Source: a virus
IMG/VR virus record: IMGVR_UViG_3300012926_000016
Span: 1 to 25,297 of that record
Direction: 5' to 3' (one strand)
DNA: 25,297 nt
Shown here: positions 20,123 to 25,297 of the stretch, one piece after another
How positions within the stretch are numbered: position 1 is the stretch's first letter
Layout: each line of letters starts with the position of its first letter
Notes under the pieces: generated by a model
The model's database searches: none
The model's input: the letters and a program-made list of their open reading frames with translations, nothing else
Told to the model about the DNA's origin: nothing
Position numbers and translations under genes: made by a program

Positions 20123-21414
20123 AGATTATACAGGCGATCGAGAAACGCGAGGATGTGAGCCCGAAAGAAGGTCAGTCCAAATACGGCGACGTAAAGTATG
20201 CCGACCCAGTCAATAAGAAGTATCCGCTTGATTCGGAAAGCCACGTGCGGGCGGCTTGGTCCTATATCAACATGCCGAAGAACGCCGGCAAGTATTCGAG
20301 TGAAGATGTCAAAACGATGAAAGGCCGGATCAAGGCAGCTGGCAAGAAGTACGGCATTGATTTTTCGGACGACGGCGACAAGACCGAAAGCGCGCTGGTG
20401 AGCGCCGCGTCAATCGACTTGGAGGGCGAAACGCCGGCTGAGATTATTTACATGCCTGGGCCGGGTGACTGGCACATCAATCCGGTCGTGAACGGCAAAA
20501 GCACAAAGGTTGCGGTCAAAGTTAATGAGGAAGTAGCAGCCACCTTGCAACACGATCTTGCACAACGGTTAGCCGATCCGATCCGCCCCTATGCTGGGTT
20601 CGATCATCGTCCCGGTGCAGCGTCCTTTATTCCGAAAGAGTTCAAATGGGACGCGGAACGCGGCGTAATCCTCGAGGTTGATTGGACAAAGCCCGGTGAG
20701 GACGCCGTCAAAGGCCGCGGCCACTCTTATTTTTCGCCGACGTTCTTACTCAGTGACAAGGGTGAAGTGGCAGGTCTGCCGAACACTGGTGAAATTGGTT
20801 CTTTGACCAATAATCCCGCCTTTCGGCTTAGTGGTATGAAAATCGCAGCGTCGGCGGACGACGATACAGAAGGAGAATACATGACAAAGTTAGCAGATAA
20901 ATTAGTTGAGCTTGAGGTGATCACCGCCGAGCAAGCGGTGGACGCGGATGAGGAATTGCTTGTGCGCGCGGTTACCGGGCTGCACGAGGCGCTGGCAACA
21001 GTGCAAGCGGCTAACGCGCGGCTCTTAAGCGAGAACACGGCGCTGGCGGCTAAGGCGATCGAGGTGCAGAAGGCTGAAGCGACCTCAATCGTTCAAGCGG
21101 CAATCGCCGAGGGCAAGATTGGGGCCAAGGATCAGTTAACGATTGATTTCTATACGGCGCAATTAATCGCCCAGCCCGAAACGGCCAAGAAGGTGTTGGC
21201 GTCGATGCCGGCTAGCCCGCTGCTCAAAAAAGTGATCGACGTTAAGGTGAGCGACACGAAGCGCGTGGCGCAAGGCCAGAGTGAGGCCGACCTCGTACAG
21301 GCCCAGCACTTGGCGATTCATGAAATCCAGGAGGCGCATCCGAATTTGAGTTATACGGATGCGTTCAATAAAGCGCGCCGGGACAAGCCGCAGATCTTCC
21401 CAGTAGAAGCATGA
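20119..21414 (+). CDS. Mu gpI-like prohead protease with DUF6582-like N-domain and scaffold C-domain
   Basis: A 431-residue assembly protease of the Mu I type. Residues 1-82 (EKREDVSPKEGQSKYGDV..., ...KYPLDSESHVRAAWSYINMP) look like a DUF6582-like domain, an extra module. The protease part (about 90-240) has AGFDHRPG (His163), GRGHSYFSPTFLL (Ser206) and SLTNNPAF, the signature region of Mu I-type proteases. The rest (250-431) is a charged, Ala-rich coiled coil expected to scaffold the shell and then be cleaved. An internal start at 20881 would make the scaffold alone. The gene lies between portal and decoration/capsid genes, as in Mu. Confidence 0.88.
   Translation: MKIIQAIEKREDVSPKEGQSKYGDVKYADPVNKKYPLDSESHVRAAWSYINMPKNAGKYSSEDVKTMKGRIKAAGKKYGIDFSDDGDKTESALVSAASIDLEGETPAEIIYMPGPGDWHINPVVNGKSTKVAVKVNEEVAATLQHDLAQRLADPIRPYAGFDHRPGAASFIPKEFKWDAERGVILEVDWTKPGEDAVKGRGHSYFSPTFLLSDKGEVAGLPNTGEIGSLTNNPAFRLSGMKIAASADDDTEGEYMTKLADKLVELEVITAEQAVDADEELLVRAVTGLHEALATVQAANARLLSENTALAAKAIEVQKAEATSIVQAAIAEGKIGAKDQLTIDFYTAQLIAQPETAKKVLASMPASPLLKKVIDVKVSDTKRVAQGQSEADLVQAQHLAIHEIQEAHPNLSYTDAFNKARRDKPQIFPVEA
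20881..21414 (+). CDS. Internal in-frame start: stand-alone scaffold protein
   Basis: ATG 20881 lies in frame within the protease gene (residue 255) and has a strong Shine-Dalgarno, GAAGGAG at 20869-20875, five bases upstream. Translation there gives a 177-residue coiled-coil protein (MTKLADKLVELEVITAEQAV...). Mu makes its scaffold Z the same way from inside gene I, and lambda makes Nu3 from inside gene C. The site is far better than chance for the interior of a gene. Confidence 0.75.
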   Translation: MTKLADKLVELEVITAEQAVDADEELLVRAVTGLHEALATVQAANARLLSENTALAAKAIEVQKAEATSIVQAAIAEGKIGAKDQLTIDFYTAQLIAQPETAKKVLASMPASPLLKKVIDVKVSDTKRVAQGQSEADLVQAQHLAIHEIQEAHPNLSYTDAFNKARRDKPQIFPVEA

Positions 21415-21415
21415 A

Positions 21416-21488
21416 CTGCAAAGGCCAGAACAGTTGGCCAGCGCGAAAGCGGACGTCGCGCAAGGCCGAGCCGTGAGCGCCTTTGCAG
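21416..21488 (+). ncRNA. Structured intergenic RNA element before the decoration and capsid genes
   Basis: A perfect 10-bp outer stem, CTGCAAAGGC (21416-21425) with GCCTTTGCAG (21479-21488), encloses a 53-base interior containing a second 6-bp hairpin, GCGCGA (21441-21446) with TCGCGC (21456-21461). The element starts at the protease stop codon and ends 45 bases before the decoration gene. It may stabilise or process the mRNA upstream of the most highly expressed genes. A 21-codon frame from 21411 covers it but looks accidental. No known RNA family is recognised. Confidence 0.5.
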
Positions 21489-21533
21489 ATCGGAGAAAAC
21501 AGATAACACAAGAGAAATTAAAAGGTAAATGAA

Positions 21534-21932
21534 ATGAGTACAGTTGGAACTCTCGTCCGCGACCCGGGGATCGTCTGGTTGCCCATCGCCTCGAGCGCTG
21601 TGGCGATTCTGCGTGGCCAGTTGGTCACGATTGACGGCACAACCCATACTGCCAAGGTGGCGGGGGTGGTTGGTGACCGTGTTGTCGGTGTCGCCTTAAG
21701 CGATGCTGATCCCGATCTGCTGAGCGTGGCAGTCGGATGCAAAGGCGGCTACACCATAAGCATGGTGCCAAAATCCGGGGATACGTTCTTTATCGGAACG
21801 ATCGTCAATCAAGACCAAACGACCTTTAGCCAGGTGACGGTGACCGTCACAGCGGGAAAAGAAGTCGGCTGGGTGGTCAATCCGCAAAAGGATTCACTGG
21901 GCAATCTCGAGATCGCGTTCTTCTTATTCTAA
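21534..21932 (+). CDS. Capsid decoration protein (DUF2190/gpD-like)
   Basis: This 132-residue beta-rich protein lies just before the capsid gene, the usual place for head decoration proteins. RGQLVTIDGTTHTAKVAG (27-44) followed by DRVVGVALSDADPDLLSVAV and later KSGDTFFIGTIVN has the barrel-like pattern of DUF2190 cementing proteins: GqlV...GVAL..A...V.V. No catalytic residues are seen. AAAGG about ten bases before the ATG serves as ribosome binding site. The protein probably stabilises the expanded shell. Confidence 0.75.
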   Translation: MSTVGTLVRDPGIVWLPIASSAVAILRGQLVTIDGTTHTAKVAGVVGDRVVGVALSDADPDLLSVAVGCKGGYTISMVPKSGDTFFIGTIVNQDQTTFSQVTVTVTAGKEVGWVVNPQKDSLGNLEIAFFLF

Positions 21933-21965
21933 GAGGTTAGCACTAAGTAATAAGGAAAAATTGTT

Positions 21966-22862
21966 ATGACAAAAGATCATATTCAACTGTTAACCTTCAG
22001 CCAAGGTGTGGTGGCCGATTACGAGAAGAAAAATCAGATCGGCTCTTTTTTGGCCCCGGAAGTAGTGGTGGGCGGCGGGATCTATCATTACAAAGATTAT
22101 GGGCTCGGCAACGCTTTTACGGCGATCGACATGCGCCGGGTCATCGGTGGACCCTCGAAGATGTTGCACCTAAGTGTTAACGATCTGCAGGACATCAACT
22201 CGGAGTACAGTCTGGCGACGTTCATTGACGACCAGGAACGGGAGAACAACCCGGCGAACATCACGGTCTTGGAACAGCGCAAGATCACGGACCTCGTGAA
22301 CACCGCGATGAACAACAACCTGTACCTGGTGTTGGCGCAGGCGCGCACATTGACAGCGAATGTGGCGTTGCCTGGAATTGCGACGCCTGGCGTCTGGTCG
22401 ACAACGACGGTTGATCCGGTGAATGAGATTAATACTGCCTGCAAATATATTGGCGATAATTTCGGGGTAGTGCCAAACCGAATCTATTTCGATAGCGGTG
22501 CCTGGCTCAAATACCAGAACAACCCGAATGTGCGTGGCCGATTCCAGGGCGTATTAGTTCAGGCAGTGACACCGGAAAATACGGTTCAGCTGTGGAATGT
22601 GCCGATGGCGGCGAAAGTCAACCAGGGTGCAATGTATGAGGGCGGCACCGGACTCAATGATGCGATCATCTTCTTTGGTCAGGATAGTCCGAGCCAGTAT
22701 GACACGAGCTTCATGAAGACCTTTGTGAATGTGGCTGGGAGGTTTACCCGGGTGCGGAGCTGGCGCGACGAAGATACCAGTTCGGATAAATATAAGGCGT
22801 CCTGGTTCCAGAAGATCAAGCTGACCGGGCAGGCGACAGCGTACCGGTTTACGGTCAGTTAA
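21966..22862 (+). CDS. Major capsid protein
   Basis: The 298-residue product has the position, size and composition of a major capsid protein with the HK97 fold. It has a long-loop and spine-helix region rich in Asn/Asp (LSVNDLQDINSEYSLATFID, then NITVLEQRKITDLVNTAMNNN), a P-domain-like core (NEINTACKYIGDNFGVVPNRIYFDS) and a final block IKLTGQATAYRFTVS. It has no enzymatic motif. AAGGAAAAA before ATG 21966 provides a ribosome binding site. Decoration protein and connector genes flank it. Processing by the upstream protease is not evident from the N-terminus, which lacks a long pro-region. Confidence 0.85.
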   Translation: MTKDHIQLLTFSQGVVADYEKKNQIGSFLAPEVVVGGGIYHYKDYGLGNAFTAIDMRRVIGGPSKMLHLSVNDLQDINSEYSLATFIDDQERENNPANITVLEQRKITDLVNTAMNNNLYLVLAQARTLTANVALPGIATPGVWSTTTVDPVNEINTACKYIGDNFGVVPNRIYFDSGAWLKYQNNPNVRGRFQGVLVQAVTPENTVQLWNVPMAAKVNQGAMYEGGTGLNDAIIFFGQDSPSQYDTSFMKTFVNVAGRFTRVRSWRDEDTSSDKYKASWFQKIKLTGQATAYRFTVS

Positions 22863-22874
22863 GGAGCTGAAGCT

Positions 22875-23042
22875 ATGGCAGATCCTGAAGTTGAAGTGCA
22901 GGCGGCTCCCGTCACATTGACCAGGAGAGAGATTATCGATTGGCCGCGCCATGATTGCCGCACCAAAGGGGATGCGGCAATTCCGGACTGGATACTTCAG
23001 ACATGGTCAAAGCACGACATCATTAGGGTGTACGGATTATAG
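22875..23042 (+). CDS. Small head-region protein (55 aa)
   Basis: ATG 22875 has a good ribosome binding site, AAGGAG at 22861-22866, eight bases upstream, directly after the capsid stop. The product contains [20 protein letters not shown] and [20 protein letters not shown], a compact alpha/beta pattern with one cysteine. It is not a family I can name. A head-completion or connector-associated role is suggested by position. Confidence 0.65.
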   Translation: MADPEVEVQAAPVTLTRREIIDWPRHDCRTKGDAAIPDWILQTWSKHDIIRVYGL

Positions 23043-23058
23043 AAAGGAGGGTAACGCT

Positions 23059-23208
23059 ATTCCATTAAAGTCAGGTAAGAGCAAGGCCACGATTGCGGGC
23101 AATATTCGTGAGATGGTTAAATCGGGCCACCCAGTTAAGCAAGCCGCGGCGGCAGCGTATAGCAAGGCGCGGGAAAGCGGGGCCAGGATACAAAAGAAAA
23201 AGCCGTGA
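23059..23208 (+). CDS. Small conserved protein with apparent ATT start codon
   Basis: From 23059 the frame reads [20 protein letters not shown], then [19 protein letters not shown] and a lysine-rich tail. This matches a familiar small phage/bacterial family that normally starts MPLKSG. The codon at that point is ATT. AGGAGG (23045-23050) lies eight bases before it, the correct distance, so initiation at ATT (or a mutated ATG) is the best reading. An ATG at 22951 is in frame but lies within the previous gene. The product is 49 residues and basic; its job is unknown. GTGA overlap couples it to the next gene. Confidence 0.65.
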   Translation: MPLKSGKSKATIAGNIREMVKSGHPVKQAAAAAYSKARESGARIQKKKP

Positions 23209-23660
23209 TCTACGATCCTACAACAGAGCAGGCGTCTCTCATTGCTGAAGCCAAGAGACTCAATCCTGGGGTTCACTGGGAGACGCTGTTTAGCTTTTTA
23301 CGGACCCATTACCGGCTCTATTTCCAAGCCGATGACCATGATGTGTTTGTTGTCGAGTATAATATGGGGATTGCTGCGGCTAGCGCGCCGTTGCCTTCAT
23401 GTAGCTTATTGGCTTTGTCTCCGAGTACAATTGCCAATGGGAGCGCTGCTTTTAATATTCAAGTGATCGGGCAAAGTTTCTTTAACGGCGCCCAAATCGT
23501 ATTTGACGGAAACGTGATCAATCCGACGACCTTTATTGACGCTAATTCGTTGGTCGGCTCGGTAAAATCAAATTGGATTGCCGCGGCTCGCACCGTGCAG
23601 GTGTCGGTTCGTAACGCGGATGGGCAATCCAGTGGCGCATTGTCATTTACGATAACGTAG
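23205..23660 (+). CDS. Head-tail region protein with Ig-like (IPT/TIG) domain
   Basis: A GTG at 23205 overlaps the preceding stop. The 151-residue product has a short N-terminal part ([34 protein letters not shown]) and then, from about 66, an Ig-like beta sandwich: [60 protein letters not shown]. The ...P..i..gs.....v.G..F..g..v.f......t.....s.. ..V.V.N.DG..S...F.. pattern is that of IPT/TIG domains. In phages Ig-like domains decorate capsids and tails and may bind carbohydrates on cells. The fusion to this N-terminal segment is unfamiliar to me. Confidence 0.7.
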   Translation: MIYDPTTEQASLIAEAKRLNPGVHWETLFSFLRTHYRLYFQADDHDVFVVEYNMGIAAASAPLPSCSLLALSPSTIANGSAAFNIQVIGQSFFNGAQIVFDGNVINPTTFIDANSLVGSVKSNWIAAARTVQVSVRNADGQSSGALSFTIT

Positions 23661-23670
23661 GAGGTGCAAA

Positions 23671-24123
23671 TTGGCCTGGGTACCGATCAACTCCGATGAG
23701 GTCATAAACAGTCTTACGAGCCAGGAACAGTCGATGATGACTGATCCGAGCTCAGCGAGCGACATGGCGGCGATTGTTTACAACGTAACGCAGCTGGTGT
23801 GCGGCAAGGTGAGGGGCTGGCAGCCTAACCAGGCGTCCATGGGGCCGGTCGGCACGATCCCCGATGAGCTGATGGCGGCGGCGATCGCGATCTGTCGGTA
23901 CAAGTTCCTGACGCACTTGCCCGGTACTCAGCTCATGACGAAATGGCGAGAAGCCGAGAACACTGAGGCTTACGCGCTCTTAAACGATGTGGCGAGTGGC
24001 AAGTTTATCATTCTGGCGGTGGACGGCAGCGTGCCACAGAAACAGGCCGACACGGACGGTGAACCATATTTCCCGCCGTACCCGGTCTGGCTACCGCCGC
24101 AACGGCCCTGGGGGTATTGGTGA
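23671..24123 (+). CDS. Head-tail connector, Mu gp36-like (DUF1320)
   Basis: A TTG at 23671 with AGGAGG just before it (23659-23664) starts this 150-residue protein. It resembles the DUF1320/Mu gp36 family. The block DMAAIVYNVTQLVCGKVRGW (31-50) followed by IPDELMAAAIAICRYKFLTHLPGTQ and KWREAENTEAYALLNDVASGKF is characteristic: a four-helix bundle that adapts the portal ring to the tail. The C-terminus is Pro/Trp-rich (PPYPVWLPPQRPWGYW). The next gene starts directly after its stop. Confidence 0.78.
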   Translation: MAWVPINSDEVINSLTSQEQSMMTDPSSASDMAAIVYNVTQLVCGKVRGWQPNQASMGPVGTIPDELMAAAIAICRYKFLTHLPGTQLMTKWREAENTEAYALLNDVASGKFIILAVDGSVPQKQADTDGEPYFPPYPVWLPPQRPWGYW

Positions 24124-24696
24124 ATGAACGTTCAAGTCACAGTCCGGGAGAGCCAGACCTTCGCCGCGCGAATGGCGCAACTAAGTTCGTTGGGTACTAG
24201 CGTTATGCTGTTGGCTGGTCGCGATGTAGCCGACTGGCTCCGGCGCTATCATGTGCGGTTCCGGCAGAAGTGGCAGGGCCCGCGCTACATGGCCGGACCG
24301 CGGTCGAATCTATTCTGGCAACAGGTCGTTGCCGGCTGGCAGGATCCGGTGGTATCGGGAAAGAAGGTCACCATTACCAACACGTTCGGCTTACTCAAGT
24401 GGAAAACGACCGGCGGCACGATTACGCCTAAACGCGCGCGGATGTTGACGATACCGCTAGTGCCAGATGCCAAGGGGTTGACTGTGGCCGAGTACGAGGC
24501 CGAGGAAGGTACGCCGCTGTTCCGGGCCGGGAACGCGCTATGCCGGCGGATCGGTAAACGGCTCGAGGCGATTTATGCGCTCAAGGAATCGGTCACGCAG
24601 GCACCCTGGCCTGATGCCATGCCTCCCGATGACCAGATTAAGAAAGTGTTCACCGATTCGGTCAGAGAGCAGATCCGCAATATTGCAAAGACATGA
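24124..24696 (+). CDS. Tail completion / head-tail joining protein
   Basis: A 190-residue basic protein after the connector gene. The first part (AARMAQLSSLGTSVMLLAGR, then DWLRRYHVRFRQKWQGPRYM) and the following strand GKKVTITNTFGLLKWKTTGG resemble phage virion-morphogenesis/tail-completion proteins that close the tail end next to the head. RMLTIPLVPDAKGL and a C-terminal helical stretch (DSVREQIRNIAKT) follow. It overlaps the next start by four bases. The function comes from gene order plus a loose pattern. Confidence 0.65.
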   Translation: MNVQVTVRESQTFAARMAQLSSLGTSVMLLAGRDVADWLRRYHVRFRQKWQGPRYMAGPRSNLFWQQVVAGWQDPVVSGKKVTITNTFGLLKWKTTGGTITPKRARMLTIPLVPDAKGLTVAEYEAEEGTPLFRAGNALCRRIGKRLEAIYALKESVTQAPWPDAMPPDDQIKKVFTDSVREQIRNIAKT

Positions 24697-25187
24697 ACGC
24701 CGTTTCAATGCTCGAGCAATTGCAGAGTGTCGCGGTCGCGGCGCTCGCAGCTACCCCCATGTTTAACGGTGCGATGTCGGCTAACACGCAGCCGGTGCCG
24801 ATTGTGACTGAGCTTAAGGGCGATATCCAGACCCAGGTTGAAACCGCGATCGGGCAGGTTGGGATTTGTGCTCTGGTGATGACACCGTTCTTCGAATTCT
24901 TTAACGAGTTGATTCCGAGCTTGAGTGGGTGGGCGCAGATGGAAGTGACGGTTTTTGAAAACGTGCCGGTCAATCAGGGCAACGGCGGGACTAAGATTCG
25001 AGCGATTGGGTTAACGGAAAATGTGGTCTGCGTCCTGCACCATTTACCGACTGGCCTGCCGACCGATCCCGGTGATGAGGACGTGCCGAAGTTCATCGGG
25101 ATCAAGAAACCGTTCGTGCTGAGCGGTGTTGGGCCGCTGCTCTCCTACACGATTTCGTTTCAGGCCCATGTAAAATTAATCGGATGA
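24693..25187 (+). CDS. Tail terminator-like protein
   Basis: The 164-residue protein starts at an ATG that overlaps the previous stop. It has an N-terminal helix (SMLEQLQSVAVAALAATPMF), then beta strands (VPIVTELKGDIQTQVETAI, ICALVMTPFFEFF, AQMEVTVFENVPVNQGNGGT) and ends with LLSYTISFQAHVKLIG. Order and size fit tail terminators (gpU type), which cap the tail tube before head joining. No motif is decisive. Confidence 0.6.
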   Translation: MNAVSMLEQLQSVAVAALAATPMFNGAMSANTQPVPIVTELKGDIQTQVETAIGQVGICALVMTPFFEFFNELIPSLSGWAQMEVTVFENVPVNQGNGGTKIRAIGLTENVVCVLHHLPTGLPTDPGDEDVPKFIGIKKPFVLSGVGPLLSYTISFQAHVKLIG

Positions 25188-25209
25188 AAACAGGAGAAAG
25201 AACAAAACT

Positions 25210-25297
25210 ATGGCAGGTTATGTAAAAATATTCCCGGCAGCGAGTACATACATTTTCGGGAGCACAGATGAAACGGGCATGTCGACCGAAAGCTACG
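25210..25297 (+). CDS. Start of a tail gene (partial)
   Basis: ATG 25210, with AGGAGA about 13-18 bases upstream, opens a frame that runs past the window end. The visible 29 codons (MAGYVKIFPAASTYIFGSTD, then ETGMSTESY) give a beta-rich start. By gene order it may be the tail tube or sheath-region protein, but the fragment is too short to tell. Confidence 0.55.
   Translation, partial: MAGYVKIFPAASTYIFGSTDETGMSTESY

Noticed and set aside
21411-21476. 21-codon frame at the structured element after the protease gene
   Set aside because: It covers the stem-loop structure, has no ribosome binding site, and the peptide has no pattern.
23740-23765. Further copy of the dispersed repeat (CCGAGCTCAGCG) near 23750
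   Set aside because: Lacks the TTCGAC half, so the match is likely chance.

Overview
The window is a contiguous piece of a tailed double-stranded DNA phage or prophage. Every supported gene is on the + strand, genes are tightly packed with many 1-4 nt start/stop overlaps (ATGA, GTGA, TTGA), and no bacterial housekeeping gene is visible. The structural module is of the Mu kind: a gp29/DUF935-type portal, a gpF-type minor head protein, a gpI-type protease with an internal scaffold start, a gp36/DUF1320-type connector. It is preceded by a TerS/TerL pair instead of Mu transposition genes. No integrase, transposase, tRNA, rRNA or CRISPR array was seen. The host cannot be named from the sequence. 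A type I sulfatase gene and a dispersed short repeat with core TTCGACAAGCTCAG, which is common in several Gram-negative and environmental lineages, would fit a host from a group such as the PVC bacteria, but this is only inference.

Layout. 1-4.0 kb: recombination-like module. It holds a PD-(D/E)XK nuclease with a Cys cluster, then an NNNGG pentamer array, a hairpin, a protein with RAMP/Cas7-like motifs, a conserved phage protein, a second NNNGG array and a second hairpin. 4.0-7.5 kb: a string of small early genes, including a truncated gene copy, a VRR-NUC nuclease, a zinc-ribbon miniprotein, one-TM proteins and a secreted protein. 7.5-8.1 kb: a gene-free region with two strong hairpins. 8.1-10.1 kb: replication module with a DnaB N-domain-like protein, a RepA-like RecA-fold ATPase and an iteron-like cluster with a cruciform that could be the replication origin. 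10.3-13.4 kb: TerS, TerL and a methyltransferase-related segment that includes an internally deleted methylase. 13.4-15.4 kb: a secreted sulfatase with a complete catalytic motif. 15.4-17.6 kb: a proline-rich protein, a holin-like protein, a chitosanase-like endolysin and a putative virion protein. 17.6-25.3 kb: portal fused to a MuF-like domain, protease/scaffold, structured intergenic RNA, decoration protein, major capsid protein, head-tail connectors, tail completion and terminator proteins, and the start of a further tail gene cut by the window edge.

How the parts could work together. Nuclease plus RAMP-like protein would form a recombination pair. The DnaB-N-like protein and ATPase would open the iteron region and drive replication. 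TerS/TerL package concatemers through the portal into a shell built from capsid and decoration proteins on a protease-cleaved scaffold. Holin and endolysin release progeny. The sulfatase is the main cargo gene and may alter sulfated polymers at the host surface or supply the host with a degradative function.

Most noteworthy: the RAMP-like gene between two NNNGG arrays, the iteron-like origin candidate, the phage sulfatase, the in-frame internal scaffold start, the internally deleted methylase, an apparent ATT start codon, and copies of a dispersed repeat inside the portal-MuF junction.
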